The notes: generated from the sequence alone by a model not told the origin. Counted from the first letter of the stretch, positions 36,226-46,625 are shown. The stretch: 64,000 nt of DNA from JAPOUP01 sp026708635 (GCA_965200115.1 OZ241336.1:1674001-1738000); one strand, 5' to 3'. Numbers and translations: made by a program.

Positions 36226-37234
36226 GCGGCTGCGCCTCGCAAAGGAATTCGTTGACGGGACCGTATGCGCGGGATGGACCATGGAGCCACTGGCGGGCGA
36301 CGCCTCGGCGCGTCGGTATTTCCGTTTGTGTGACACCGTAAACACCGCGGTACTGATGGACGCTCCGCGGAAAAGCGGGCAGAGTGTGGAGCGCTTTCTG
36401 GACGTCGCCCGTTTTCTCGAAAGTATGGATCTGAGCGTTCCGATGGTGTTGGCCGCGGACCCGGTTGCGGGTTTCGCCATTCTAGAGGATTTTGGCGACA
36501 GTCTGTTCGCGCGGTTGGTCACCCGGCGCCCGGATATGGAGGCGCAGCTATACGAGACAGCCACCGATGTTCTGGCGAAGCTCGATGGAATCGCCGTGCC
36601 GGAATTCGTGCCGAACTTCCGGGCGGACCTGATGGCCGCGCAGGTCAAACCGGTCTATGAATGGTATCGCGGCAGTATCCAGGCGGTATCCGGTAACGGA
36701 TTCCGAAGGCTACGGACCGAACTTGAGGCCGTGCTGTCGGCAACGGCGCTAGGCTCGCCAACATTTCTGTTGAGGGATTTCCATTCCGAGAACCTCGTTT
36801 GGCTACCTGATCGGACGGGAGTCCGGCGGGTCGGGCTGCTCGATTTCCAGGACGCCATGTCGGGGCCGCCCGGATATGATCTGATGTCCATGATTCTGGA
36901 CGCCCGCCGGGATGTTTCCCCCGCCATCGCCTCCCGCGCGAAACATCGGTTCGCGAAGATGACGGGACGTGACCCCGTGGCTCTCGAGGCCGCCCTCGCG
37001 GCGATCGGCGCACAGCGTAATCTGCGCATCATGGGTGTCTTCGCCCGTTTGGCGGTTGAGGCGGGTAAGCCGCGCTATCTCGACTTGATTCCCAGGGTCT
37101 GGCAACATGTTACGACCTGCCTGTCCCATTACACCCTGTCAGGAGTCGCCAGGATTGTCGCCGAGGACCTTCCGGAACCGTCGCCGGGTAACATGCTCAA
37201 GCTGAAGGAACGATGCCATCAAAACCGCCACTGA
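36218..37234 (+). CDS. amgK: N-acetylmuramate/N-acetylglucosamine anomeric kinase-like phosphotransferase
   Basis: A 338-residue kinase of the aminoglycoside-phosphotransferase fold. Conserved parts are PLAGDASARRYFRL (nucleotide-binding strand), ILEDFGDSLFARL, the catalytic region LLRDFHSENLVWL and the metal-binding LLDFQDAMSGPPGYDL near residues 205-220. AmgK phosphorylates the anomeric position of MurNAc and GlcNAc in peptidoglycan recycling that bypasses de novo UDP-MurNAc synthesis. The next gene encodes the matching MurU nucleotidyltransferase and overlaps by 22 bases, which supports the assignment. Confidence 0.9.
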   Translation: MDERLRLAKEFVDGTVCAGWTMEPLAGDASARRYFRLCDTVNTAVLMDAPRKSGQSVERFLDVARFLESMDLSVPMVLAADPVAGFAILEDFGDSLFARLVTRRPDMEAQLYETATDVLAKLDGIAVPEFVPNFRADLMAAQVKPVYEWYRGSIQAVSGNGFRRLRTELEAVLSATALGSPTFLLRDFHSENLVWLPDRTGVRRVGLLDFQDAMSGPPGYDLMSMILDARRDVSPAIASRAKHRFAKMTGRDPVALEAALAAIGAQRNLRIMGVFARLAVEAGKPRYLDLIPRVWQHVTTCLSHYTLSGVARIVAEDLPEPSPGNMLKLKERCHQNRH

Positions 37235-37890
37235 TGCTTTTCTCCGCAGGTCTCGGGACGCGAATGATGCCCTTGACCGAAGCGCGGCCCAAACCACTGG
37301 TTGAGGTGGCCGGACGCCCACTGATCGATCATGCGATCGACGTTGCCCGCGAGGCGGGCATCCCGCGGATCGTGGCGAATACCCATTATCTTTCCGAACT
37401 GCTTGAGAGGCATCTTGGCGATACGGGGGTGATTACGGTTTTCGAGCCGGAATTGCTGGACACCGGTGGGGGAATCCGCAATGCCCTGCCGTTTCTGGAC
37501 GCCGACACCGTCGTATCGCTCAATACGGATGTCGTTTGGCGCGGTGGCAATCCGATCTCGGCGCTCCTGGCCGCCTGGCGAATGGATCGTATGGAAGCGA
37601 TGCTGCTTTTGGTTCCGCGGGACCGGGCTATTGGCCATCTAGGCGCGGGTGATTTCAGGATGGACTCCGGCGGACGGCTTAGTCGCGGGCCCGGACTCGT
37701 CTATACCGGCGCGCAGATCATGAAGACCGGGCGTCTGGACGCCTTCAGGGACGCGAATTTCTCCCTGAATTCGGTTTGGGATGGAATGGCGGCCGACGAC
37801 ACGCTGTTCGGCCTGGAATACGACGGGACATGGTGTGATGTCGGTCGGCCCGAATGTATCGCGCTGGCGGAGAGGCTTCTTGATGTTTGA
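37213..37890 (+). CDS. murU: N-acetylmuramate 1-phosphate uridylyltransferase-like protein
   Basis: A 225-residue sugar-nucleotide transferase with the signature AGLGTRMMPLTEARPKPLVEVAGRPLI near the N-terminus (shown here only as AGLGTRMMPLTEARPKPLVE). Further parts are LLDTGGGIRNALPFL and LNTDVVWRGG (metal-binding Asp). MurU turns MurNAc-1-phosphate into UDP-MurNAc in the recycling pathway. It overlaps both amgK and, by eight bases, addB. Confidence 0.9.
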   Translation: MPSKPPLMLFSAGLGTRMMPLTEARPKPLVEVAGRPLIDHAIDVAREAGIPRIVANTHYLSELLERHLGDTGVITVFEPELLDTGGGIRNALPFLDADTVVSLNTDVVWRGGNPISALLAAWRMDRMEAMLLLVPRDRAIGHLGAGDFRMDSGGRLSRGPGLVYTGAQIMKTGRLDAFRDANFSLNSVWDGMAADDTLFGLEYDGTWCDVGRPECIALAERLLDV

Positions 37891-40837
37891 GCCTACCGGT
37901 CGGCCCAGACTTTTCGGCGCACCGCCCGGCATCGATTTTCCCCTGGCGCTGATGGAGGGGCTTCGGCGGCGGCATAAAGATCAGCCACCCGAGGCCCTCG
38001 CGCGGGTCGAGGTTTTCGTGAACTCACGTGCGATGCAATGGCGGCTGAAGTCGCAATTCATGCAGGGTCCGTCGACGCTTCTTCCACGTATCAGGACAGT
38101 TACCGACCTCGCCAGTGACGTCAGCTTTCCTGACATTCCCCGGATGGGGTCTCCGTTGCGGCGGCGGCTTGAACTGACACAGTTGGTCGCGAAGCTGCTC
38201 GATCGGCAGCCGGACCTCGCTCCCCGTTCGGCATTGTTCGCGCTCGCTGACAGCCTCGCCGATCTTCTGGACGAAATGCAGAGCGAAGGTGTTCCATCGG
38301 AGAGGATCCGGGATTTGGATGTGACGGATGTATCGGGCCACTGGCAGCGCGGTCTTCAGTTCGTGTCGCTTGTCGAGCGGTATCTCGAGGCGGATTCCGG
38401 CCAAGGCCTGAGTCCTTTGGCGCGACAGCGACTCGTGGCCGAAAGGCTCGAGGTGGAGTGGTCGTTGAGGCCACCCCTGCATCCGATCCTCGTCGCCGGC
38501 TCCACAGGCTCACGGGGTGCCACCGCGCTGTTCATGCGGATAGTTGCCCGGCTTCCTCAAGGGGCTGTCGTCCTGCCCTGCGTGGATTTCGATCTTCCGC
38601 AGCATGTTTGGAAGCGACTGCAAGACACGCCGGAGACCCAGGACCATCCGCAGCACCGGTTCGCGCGCCTTTGCGGGGATCTTGATTGCCCGCCGGGCGA
38701 GATACGTCTTTGGGAACCCTCGCTGCGGCCACCGTCGCCGAACCGGAACCGTCTTGTGTCCTTGGCGCTTAGGCCCGCACCGGTGACCGACCAGTGGCGC
38801 TCGGAGGGCGCCGGCCTGACGGGACTTAAGGAGGCGACGGAGGCGTTTACGCTTATCGAAGCACCGTCACCGCGGGCCGAATCCTCCGCGGTCGCCCTTT
38901 TGCTTAGGGAGGCTCTCGAGAACGGCGGGACGGCGGCGCTCATAACGGCTGACCGTACGCTGACGCGGCAGGTCACCGCCGCGCTTGATCGTTGGGATAT
39001 CAGGCCGGATGACTCCGCCGGGACGCCCCTGCCGATGACCGCGCTCGGCCGGTTCCTTCGACAGGTAGCTAGCCTGTTTGGCCAAACCGTCAACCCGGGT
39101 ACTCTCCTCGCCCTTCTGAAGCATCCGTTAACCGGCACCGGCGCCAATGGTCGAAGAGCGCATCTACGACACACGCGCAGTCTGGAACTGAAGCTTCGCC
39201 GCTCGGGGCCGTCATTCCCCGATGCACGGCAGCTGAGACTATGGGGCAATGATTCCGAATTGCCGCGGAAGGATTGGGTGGAGTGGCTAGCCAGCCTGCT
39301 TGACGGTCTACCGGATATTGGCGAGCGCAGCCTGCGGGAGCACGTGGACCATCATGTCCGACTGGTGGAAGCGCTCGCGGCAGGCCCTGAATCGACGGGT
39401 TCCGGCGAAATACGTAAGGGACATGTCAACGAACGGGTTTGGGTGACCGTCGACGAACTGCGCCGCGAGGCGGAACATGGGGGAACGTTTACACCGGCGG
39501 ATTATGTTTTCCTGTTCGATTCGGTTCTTTGGCGGGAATCCGTGCAAGATGTCGCGGACGTGCATCGTGAAGTCATGATCTGGGGGCCGCAACGGTCGCG
39601 CGTTCAGGGTGCCCAACTCGTGATTCTCGCGGGGATGAATGAGGGAGTCTGGCCGGCCGCCTCCCCACCTGACCCTTGGCTCAACCGGCAGCTGCGTGCG
39701 CAGGCGGGCCTTCTTTTGCCTGAACGTAGGATTGGCCTCGCCGCGCACGACTTTCAGCAGGCGATCGCCGCGTCCAAGGTCGTGCTCTCCCGCGCAGTTC
39801 GGGACTCCGAATCGCCCACCGTACCCTCGCGCTGGCTTAACCGCCTGACCAATCTCCTCGACGGGCTGTCCGACGAAGGTACCGATGCGCTCGAGGCTAT
39901 GCGGATGCGTGGCCAACACTGGCTTGAACTGGCGCATCGTGTTGAAAGGCCGGATCGCGAGGTTTCAGGTATAAGCCGTCCAGCCCCGCGGCCACCGGTA
40001 TGCCGTCGTCCGACCAGGATTTCGATAACGGAGGTTGAACGTCTGATCCGCGATCCGTACGCGGTCTATGCGCGAAGGGTCCTGGATCTCAGGCTGCTTG
40101 ACCCTCTGCATCACGCACCCGATGCGCCGATGCGTGGTACCGTTATCCACCAAATTCTTGAACGGTTCATTGAATGTGAGCCAGTGCGTAGCCACGCCGA
40201 CGGCCGCGCCCGGCTGTTGCGGATCGCGGACGAGGTCATGGCGGCCGAGGTCGCCTGGCCGGCGACCAGAAGACTCTGGCGCGCGAGGCTGGCGAAAGTC
40301 GCCGACTGGTTTGTCGCTGAGGAGATCGAACGTCAGGCGGAGGCCGAGCCGATAGCCCTGGAGCGCGAGGGACGCTTCCTTCTGCCCCGGACGGAGGTCA
40401 CGCTGCACGGCAAGATTGACCGGATTGACCGACGAGAGGACGGTTCTCTGGTGGTCTATGATTACAAGACGGGGACGCCTCCGACCAAAAGCCAGCAGCT
40501 GCATTTCGACAAGCAGCTGCTTCTGTCGTCCGTCCTGATCGAGAACGGAGCGGTGGAAGGCCTCGGGGCGGGTAGGGTCGCAAGCGTGGCCCACATCGGG
40601 CTCGGTTCCAGTCCGAAACTCGTCTCGAACGATCTCGACGTTGGCGAGACACGGAACGCTTTGACGGAACTGGAAACTCTCCTGGCGAGGTATCAGTCCC
40701 CCGATCAGGGCTATATGTCGCGACGAGCGGTGAAGTCGGTTTCGTCCGGAGGTGACTTCGACCATCTGGCGCGCTACGGCGAATGGAGTGACAGTGACGA
40801 TCCAATGCCTGAAGATGTTGGCGAACCGACGCCATGA
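37883..40837 (+). CDS. addB: double-strand break repair protein AddB
   Basis: The AddB subunit of the AddAB helicase-nuclease, which processes DNA ends and loads RecA. From ATG 37883 it has 984 residues. The N-terminal inactive helicase-like part begins LFGAPPGIDFPLALMEGL and includes LVAGSTGSRGATALFMRIVA. ILAGMNEGVWPAASPPDPWL near residue 585 is a typical alphaproteobacterial AddB segment. The C-terminal PD-(D/E)XK nuclease is seen as GTVIHQILERF, then GKIDRIDRREDGSLVVYDYK near 850. It overlaps murU upstream and addA downstream by four bases. Confidence 0.95.
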   Translation: MFEPTGRPRLFGAPPGIDFPLALMEGLRRRHKDQPPEALARVEVFVNSRAMQWRLKSQFMQGPSTLLPRIRTVTDLASDVSFPDIPRMGSPLRRRLELTQLVAKLLDRQPDLAPRSALFALADSLADLLDEMQSEGVPSERIRDLDVTDVSGHWQRGLQFVSLVERYLEADSGQGLSPLARQRLVAERLEVEWSLRPPLHPILVAGSTGSRGATALFMRIVARLPQGAVVLPCVDFDLPQHVWKRLQDTPETQDHPQHRFARLCGDLDCPPGEIRLWEPSLRPPSPNRNRLVSLALRPAPVTDQWRSEGAGLTGLKEATEAFTLIEAPSPRAESSAVALLLREALENGGTAALITADRTLTRQVTAALDRWDIRPDDSAGTPLPMTALGRFLRQVASLFGQTVNPGTLLALLKHPLTGTGANGRRAHLRHTRSLELKLRRSGPSFPDARQLRLWGNDSELPRKDWVEWLASLLDGLPDIGERSLREHVDHHVRLVEALAAGPESTGSGEIRKGHVNERVWVTVDELRREAEHGGTFTPADYVFLFDSVLWRESVQDVADVHREVMIWGPQRSRVQGAQLVILAGMNEGVWPAASPPDPWLNRQLRAQAGLLLPERRIGLAAHDFQQAIAASKVVLSRAVRDSESPTVPSRWLNRLTNLLDGLSDEGTDALEAMRMRGQHWLELAHRVERPDREVSGISRPAPRPPVCRRPTRISITEVERLIRDPYAVYARRVLDLRLLDPLHHAPDAPMRGTVIHQILERFIECEPVRSHADGRARLLRIADEVMAAEVAWPATRRLWRARLAKVADWFVAEEIERQAEAEPIALEREGRFLLPRTEVTLHGKIDRIDRREDGSLVVYDYKTGTPPTKSQQLHFDKQLLLSSVLIENGAVEGLGAGRVASVAHIGLGSSPKLVSNDLDVGETRNALTELETLLARYQSPDQGYMSRRAVKSVSSGGDFDHLARYGEWSDSDDPMPEDVGEPTP

Positions 40838-43800
40838 TGTCTTCCCCACCAAACGGAGCGCTTCTGGATGACGCGACAGAGCGACAGAACGAAGCCGCCA
40901 GTCCGGACGCCTCGACCTGGCTGTCAGCGAATGCGGGTTCCGGCAAGACGCGGGTCCTGACGGACCGGGTCGCCAGACTCCTGCTCAGCGGAGTGGCGCC
41001 CCAGAACATTCTTTGTCTGACCTATACCAAAGCCGCGGCGTCGGAAATGCAGAACCGTCTGTTCAGGCGGCTTGGGTCATGGTCGATGAAGCAAGACATT
41101 GATCTTTCGTCCGAGCTTTGGAGGCTAGGAGTGAAGGATGTCCGCGATTCCATACGACTCGCCTCGGCGCGCCGCCTGTTTGCGCGCGCCATCGAGACTC
41201 CAGGCGGCCTGCGAATCCAGACGATCCATTCGTTTTGCGCCTCGTTACTGCGTCGATTCCCGCTCGAAGCCGGCGTAACGCCGGGATTCCGTGAGATGGA
41301 TGACCGAACGGGTACCCTGCTCTGCGAGCAGGTTCTGGACGAGCTGGCGGATGGACCGGAGGTGGCGGCGGTCGATGCGCTGGCCGAACACTGCACGGAA
41401 AGCGATGTTGCGGGGCTTCTGCGCACGGTCCTTTCGCGGCGGGACTCGTTCGGAGACGCTCACAGCCTTGAAGATATCCTGGACTGGTTTGACCTGCCGG
41501 CGGGCTATGACGAGACCAGCGTTCTCGGAGAGGCCTTCGACGGCGGTGAGAGGGCCCTTTTCGGCAGGGTTCTACCGGCGATGAGAGCGAGCGTGAAGCG
41601 GACGGACCGGCGCTACGCGGAGCGTCTTGGCCAGTTCGACTGGGCCGCTCCCGACATGGCGGCACTTCATGCCTGTATCGATGTGTTTCTCGGCAAACAT
41701 ACCGCGAAGGAGCCGTTTTCGGCGAAAATAGGCAGTATCCCGACCAAGGACTGCCGGGAAGGTCTTGGATCGGTCGCCAAGGCGCTCGACCGGTTGATGC
41801 GGCGTGTCGAGCTTGCGCGCGATCGGCTGCATTGCCTTGGCGCCGCCCGAAAGACCCACGCGCTTCACAGGTTCGCCGCGGTGTTTCTTCCCGCGGTTGA
41901 AAGGCGAAAGCAACAAAAGGGGTGGCTCGACTTCGATGACCTGATTCTGAGAACGAAAACGCTGCTGACGGATGACGCGGTGGCGTCGTGGGTTCTTTAC
42001 CGTCTTGACGGCGGGCTTGACCATATACTCGTCGACGAGGCGCAGGACACCAGCCCGGAGCAATGGGCCGTGATCGAAAGGCTGGCGCAGGAATTCACCA
42101 CCGGCATCGGGGCGCGCGACGGAATCCAGCGTACGATTTTCGTCGTAGGTGACCGGAAACAGTCGATCTATTCCTTTCAGGGTGCCGACCCGAGAGAGTT
42201 TGAACGGATGCGCCTGCATTTCGGGGAGCGTCTGCGTGGCGTCGATCGGGAACTGCGTTCGCGGAAACTGGAGCATTCGTTCAGGTCATCGAGCGCGGTC
42301 CTGAAGCTGGTGGACGCCGCCCTCGACATTGACGGCGCACGGCACAGGGCGTTTCACGAAACGCTGCCAGGCCGTGTCGACATATGGCCGCCCGTTATGA
42401 AGGCATCCGGGCAGGAGAGCAAAGAATGGTTCGACCCGGTGGACCTCAAATCGGATGACCATTCCGACAATGTGCTTGCCGGAAAGATCGCCGGCGAAGT
42501 AAGACGCATGATCGAACACGAAACGCTTTCCGAAAAAGACGGCTCCAGGCGGCGTATCACGGCGGGAGACTTCCTGATCCTTGTCCGCCGCCGTTCGGTC
42601 CTGTTCGATACCATTATCAGGGAATGCAAGGCGATTGGTCTGCCGATTGCGGGGGCGGACCGCCTGGTTCTGGGAGCGGATCTCGCGGTTAGGGACGTGA
42701 CGGCCCTCATGGCGTTTCTCGACACTCCCGCTGACGATCTATCGCTCGCATCTGCGCTCAGGTCGCCGTTGTTTGGATTGTCGGAAGACCAATTGTATGG
42801 GCTTGCGGCGAACCGTGGATCCCGGCGGCTCTGGGATGTGCTGCGCAGCCGAGAGGCTGAGTTTCCGGATACGGTGCGTGTACTGGACGACTTACGCGCG
42901 CGGATCGACTACATGCGCCCCTTCGACCTGATCGAGAGAATCCTGACTTGGCATGACGGCCGTAGAAAGCTGCTTTCCCGACTCGGGCCGGAAGCCGAGG
43001 ACGGGATCGACGCGTTGCTCGCGCAGTCCCTGACATACGAGCGGATGGAGATCCCTTCCTTGACGGGCTTCCTGTCATGGTTCGCGACGGGTGACGTTGA
43101 AATCAAGCGACAGGTTGACAGCTCCGGCGATCTGATCCGGGTGATGACCGTACATGGGGCGAAAGGGCTGGAGGCGCCGATCGTGATATTGCCCGACACC
43201 GCCGGGCGGACGGTTTCGCTGAGAGACGAGATCATTCCGTTACGCCGGGACCGTATTGTGTGGCGCGTGCCCAAGCCGAGCCAGCCGAAGGTAATGGTAG
43301 AGGCGCTGGATCAGTTGGGAGAGGCGCGGGAGGAAGAGAATGGCCGGCTTCTCTACGTCGCGATGACGCGGGCGGAAAACTGGCTGATCATCGCGTCTTC
43401 GGGTGAGGTTGGTGAGGGGAGTTGGTACCGGGTCGCCGCGGACGCGATCGAGACTCTGGATGGTGCAGAGAAAATCAGCACACCGACGGGAGAAGCGGGC
43501 CTTCGGTATTCGCATGGAGACTGGAATTCCGGATCCATTGACGAGGTCGCGGCGGTGGACCGGCTGGACGTTGCGATACCCGCGTGGGTTGGCCGTACCG
43601 CCGCCGCGCCGCGGTCGCCGATGACGCCGCTTGCGCCTTCCGCTCTTGGTGGCGCCAAGTCTCTGCCCGGAGAGGGAGAAGGGGTACCGGAGAATGGGGA
43701 AGCCCCGCTTCGTCACGGTACGATGGTCCACAGGCTTCTGGAGTTGCTTCCGGAGGTCTCCCGTTCCGATCTGGAAAGCGTATCCGGACGACTGCTGGAA

Positions 43801-44217
43801 AACGAGTTCATGGCGACTTCGGAGGAGGTGGCGGCTTCCTTTGAGGAGGCACGGCGTGTGCTGGAGGCGAAGGATCTGGCGTTCCTGTTCGGGGATGGTG
43901 TGCTTTCGGAGGTTGATGTCTGGGCGCGTGGTCCGGGGCTCCCGCGGGAAGGTATATCGGGAGCGATCGACAAGCTTGTGGTATCGCCCGAGCGGGTTTT
44001 GGCCGTGGATTTCAAGACGAACGCATTGGTTCCGCCAGCCGTTGGGGAAACCCCCGACGGGCTGTTGCGCCAAATGGGCGCTTATCTTATCGCATTGGAA
44101 TCGGTGTACCCCGGAAGGAAGGTCGACGTCGCGATTCTGTGGACCCGCGAGCCGACGTTCATGAGTTACCCGCGGGAAATCGTGACGGGTGCGCTGGAAG
44201 GCATTGTGGCCTCTTGA
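40834..44217 (+). CDS. addA: double-strand break repair helicase AddA
   Basis: The UvrD-type helicase and second nuclease of AddAB, 1127 residues. Walker A is ANAGSGKTRVLTDRVARLLL near residue 30, motif Ia region NILCLTYTKAAASEM, motif II region ILVDEAQDTSPEQWAVIERL near 405, motif III VGDRKQSIYSFQGADP near 440, and motif V/VI VMTVHGAKGLEAPIVILPD and LLYVAMTRAENWL near 770-850. The C-terminal nuclease has GTMVHRLLELLP and LAVDFKTN near 1060. Start ATG overlaps the addB stop. Confidence 0.96.
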   Translation: MMSSPPNGALLDDATERQNEAASPDASTWLSANAGSGKTRVLTDRVARLLLSGVAPQNILCLTYTKAAASEMQNRLFRRLGSWSMKQDIDLSSELWRLGVKDVRDSIRLASARRLFARAIETPGGLRIQTIHSFCASLLRRFPLEAGVTPGFREMDDRTGTLLCEQVLDELADGPEVAAVDALAEHCTESDVAGLLRTVLSRRDSFGDAHSLEDILDWFDLPAGYDETSVLGEAFDGGERALFGRVLPAMRASVKRTDRRYAERLGQFDWAAPDMAALHACIDVFLGKHTAKEPFSAKIGSIPTKDCREGLGSVAKALDRLMRRVELARDRLHCLGAARKTHALHRFAAVFLPAVERRKQQKGWLDFDDLILRTKTLLTDDAVASWVLYRLDGGLDHILVDEAQDTSPEQWAVIERLAQEFTTGIGARDGIQRTIFVVGDRKQSIYSFQGADPREFERMRLHFGERLRGVDRELRSRKLEHSFRSSSAVLKLVDAALDIDGARHRAFHETLPGRVDIWPPVMKASGQESKEWFDPVDLKSDDHSDNVLAGKIAGEVRRMIEHETLSEKDGSRRRITAGDFLILVRRRSVLFDTIIRECKAIGLPIAGADRLVLGADLAVRDVTALMAFLDTPADDLSLASALRSPLFGLSEDQLYGLAANRGSRRLWDVLRSREAEFPDTVRVLDDLRARIDYMRPFDLIERILTWHDGRRKLLSRLGPEAEDGIDALLAQSLTYERMEIPSLTGFLSWFATGDVEIKRQVDSSGDLIRVMTVHGAKGLEAPIVILPDTAGRTVSLRDEIIPLRRDRIVWRVPKPSQPKVMVEALDQLGEAREEENGRLLYVAMTRAENWLIIASSGEVGEGSWYRVAADAIETLDGAEKISTPTGEAGLRYSHGDWNSGSIDEVAAVDRLDVAIPAWVGRTAAAPRSPMTPLAPSALGGAKSLPGEGEGVPENGEAPLRHGTMVHRLLELLPEVSRSDLESVSGRLLENEFMATSEEVAASFEEARRVLEAKDLAFLFGDGVLSEVDVWARGPGLPREGISGAIDKLVVSPERVLAVDFKTNALVPPAVGETPDGLLRQMGAYLIALESVYPGRKVDVAILWTREPTFMSYPREIVTGALEGIVAS

Positions 44218-44275
44218 CCCGCAGGGGAATCGTGCCCACTTACAGTGTCTGACATAAGTCCCCGGGAGAGCATCA

Positions 44276-44596
44276 ATGGCCACCATCGCCGTCACCGACG
44301 ACACCTTCCATTCCGAGGTTGAGCAGTGCGAAATCCCGGTTGTTGTGGACTTCTGGGCCGAATGGTGCGGTCCCTGCAAGCAGATCGGCCCCACCCTCGA
44401 GGAGCTTTCCGAAGAGTATTCCGGGCGCGTAAAAATAGTTAAGGTCAACATCGATGACAGCCCGGAGTCCCCATCCAGGCTCGGCGTCCGGGGCATTCCC
44501 GCGCTTTTCATGTTCAAGGACGGTGAGGTGGTTTCCAACAAGACCGGTGCGGCGCCGAAGAGTTCGCTGCAGAATTGGATTGACGGTGCCCTGTGA
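44276..44596 (+). CDS. trxA: thioredoxin
   Basis: A 106-residue cytoplasmic disulfide reductase. The active site is WAEWCGPCKQIGP (residues ~27-39), with the cis-proline in VRGIPALFMFKDGE near 73. A GGGAGAG site precedes the ATG. It follows addA by 58 bp on the same strand, the usual order in Rhodobacterales, and converges on the dat gene. Confidence 0.97.
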   Translation: MATIAVTDDTFHSEVEQCEIPVVVDFWAEWCGPCKQIGPTLEELSEEYSGRVKIVKVNIDDSPESPSRLGVRGIPALFMFKDGEVVSNKTGAAPKSSLQNWIDGAL

Positions 44597-44663
44597 GGTC
44601 GGCGCTCGAGGTGATCCTTGAGACTTCCGACGTGAAGCCGAATTTCCTGAAAGCCGGTGGCTC

Positions 44664-45527
44664 TCAGATCGCGCTTTTCCGGCTCTCGTCCACGTAAATT
44701 TCCCGAAGCCTGACTCCCACCGGCCCGGGGTTGCCGTTACCGAGCGCGATGCCATCGATCTCCACCACTGGCGTAACGAATGTGGACGCCGACGTGATGA
44801 ACGCCTCGTCCGCGGCCTGCGCTTCCTCGATCGTGAAGGGTCGTTCCACGATTTCCATCTGTGCCTCCCGCGCGAAGCGAAGCACGGCAGCCCGGGTGAT
44901 TCCGTGCAGGATGGCGTTGCTTAGATCTCGGGTGATGATCCGGCCGTCTTTCACGATATAGGCGTTGTTGCTTGTCCCTTCCGTGACGAATCCATCCTCT
45001 GTCATCCACGCGTCGTCGCAGCCCTGTTTTTTGGCCAACATCTTTCCCATGGACGGATACAGCAGCTGAACCGTCTTGATGTCCCGGCGCTTCCAGCGCA
45101 TGTCGGGAACGGAGATCACCTTGATTCCGACCTTCGCCTGCCTGGCCTCCGCCAGTCCCGGTTTGGACTGCGTGAAGAGCACGATGGTGGATGGCACTTC
45201 CCGCGGATCTGGAAACGCGAAATCCCTGTCAGGCGCGGCGCCCCGCGTTATCTGCAGGTATACGAGGCCGTCGATTACCTGATTGCGCGCTATCAGCTGG
45301 CGGTGGATCTCCAGAAGTTCGTCATCGCTGACGGGAGATTCGATTTCCAGCTCGCCCAGAGACCTCGCCAGACGCGCCGCATGACCCTCGAAGTCAACCA
45401 ACCTTCTATCCAGAACGCTCGTGACCTCGTAGACGCCATCAGCGAAGAGAAAGCCCCGGTCAAAGACCGAAACTTTCGCCTTCCCCTCAGGGAGATAGGC
45501 TCCGTCAACATACACCATTCGGCTCAT
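44664..45527 (-). CDS. dat: D-amino-acid transaminase (PLP fold type IV)
   Basis: A 287-residue aminotransferase. YVDGAYLPEGKAKVSVFDRGFLFADGVYE-like start (first part YVDGAYLPEGKAKVSVFDRG), the PLP lysine in RRDIKTVQLLYPSMGK near residue 147, and the substrate loop DGFVTEGTSNNAYIV near 180 match D-amino-acid transaminases more than IlvE. The enzyme moves amino groups between D-amino acids and 2-oxo acids, giving D-glutamate from 2-oxoglutarate. It is 54 bp behind dgcA on the minus strand, so it probably joins the D-glutamate operon. A branched-chain or 4-amino-4-deoxychorismate activity cannot be ruled out by eye. Confidence 0.85.
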   Translation of the reverse strand: MSRMVYVDGAYLPEGKAKVSVFDRGFLFADGVYEVTSVLDRRLVDFEGHAARLARSLGELEIESPVSDDELLEIHRQLIARNQVIDGLVYLQITRGAAPDRDFAFPDPREVPSTIVLFTQSKPGLAEARQAKVGIKVISVPDMRWKRRDIKTVQLLYPSMGKMLAKKQGCDDAWMTEDGFVTEGTSNNAYIVKDGRIITRDLSNAILHGITRAAVLRFAREAQMEIVERPFTIEEAQAADEAFITSASTFVTPVVEIDGIALGNGNPGPVGVRLREIYVDESRKSAI

Positions 45528-45581
45528 CGCTTCCTGCCCCGCTTTGTGGCGGGAATCCTTAAGGACTCCCTTCGCGTCACC

Positions 45582-46553
45582 TCAGCCCCAAAGCTCCGGG
45601 CACGATGGGTGCAGTTCGGAGCCTTCATACCTAAGGGGTATCTCTCGGTCTTCCGCCAAAAGGAGCGGACCGTCAAGGTCGACGACGGCGGCGTTCTGCG
45701 CCAGGAGCACGGCTGGCGCCATCGCCAGACTCGAACCCACCATGCAGCCGACCATGATGCCATATCCTTCCGCCAACGCGGCGGCGCGGAGGGCAAGCGC
45801 CTCGGTCAGCCCTCCGGTCTTGTCTAGCTTGATGTTTACGAAGTCATATCTGCCCCTGAGGTCTGGCAATGAAGCCCGGTCATGGCAGCTTTCGTCCGCG
45901 CAGACGGGTAGGGGGCGGGGAATCTCGGCCAGCATGGCATCATTATCCGCCGGCAACGGCTGCTCCACCATTTCCACGCCCAGCCGAACCAGATGTGAGG
46001 CGAGATCGCGGTAGATTTCCGTTGTCCAGCCTTCGTTGGCGTCAACGACGATCCGCGCGTTCGGAGCTCCGGCGCGAACGGCTTCGAGCCGGGGCATGTC
46101 GTCGGGTGTGCCGAGCTTGATCTTCAGCAGTGGCCGATGTGAGTTTTCCGTGGCGGCCAGACGCATATTCTCGGCGGTGTCGAGAGAGATCGTATAAGCG
46201 GTGACTACAGGCGCCGGTGCGGCGAGCCCGGCCAGCTCCCAGACCCGTCGTCCGAGACGTTTCGCTTCCAGATCCCACAGCGCGCAGTCGACCGCGTTTC
46301 TCGCCGCGCCCGGCGGAAGCGCCTCCTGCAGCGTAGCCCGATCAAGCGGGCCGATACCTGCAATCTGCCTCTCCACTGACCCGAGTGTCTCACCGTAACG
46401 GGCGTACGGGAGGCATTCTCCCCTTCCGACCATCCCATGATCAGTGACCGAAACCGTAAGGACACGGGTTTCAGAGCGCGACCCCCGTGAAATCGTGAAC
46501 GCCCGGACCAACGGGAACACGTCACGGGCTGTAGTGATTTCCATATTCCGCAT
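45582..46553 (-). CDS. dgcA: enolase-superfamily epimerase, DgcA-like (N-acetyl-D-glutamate racemase / dipeptide epimerase)
   Basis: A 323-residue member of the mandelate-racemase/dipeptide-epimerase group. The acid-base lysines are LLKIKLGT (near residue 143) and NIKLDKTGGL (near 248). The metal ligands lie in RIVVDANEGW, EMVEQPLP and VCADESCHD. The family was first known for L-Ala-D/L-Glu epimerase. Neighbouring dgcN points to the DgcA role, racemising N-acetyl-D-glutamate to N-acetyl-L-glutamate. A second ATG at 46544 is an alternative start. Confidence 0.85.
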   Translation of the reverse strand: MRNMEITTARDVFPLVRAFTISRGSRSETRVLTVSVTDHGMVGRGECLPYARYGETLGSVERQIAGIGPLDRATLQEALPPGAARNAVDCALWDLEAKRLGRRVWELAGLAAPAPVVTAYTISLDTAENMRLAATENSHRPLLKIKLGTPDDMPRLEAVRAGAPNARIVVDANEGWTTEIYRDLASHLVRLGVEMVEQPLPADNDAMLAEIPRPLPVCADESCHDRASLPDLRGRYDFVNIKLDKTGGLTEALALRAAALAEGYGIMVGCMVGSSLAMAPAVLLAQNAAVVDLDGPLLLAEDREIPLRYEGSELHPSCPELWG

Positions 46554-46625
46554 CCGTTCGCCGTAAATTGAGGGGTTTCGGGCCCGGCTCCATTGATCGG
46601 TATCGCAAGAGAAGGCCTGCTCCGG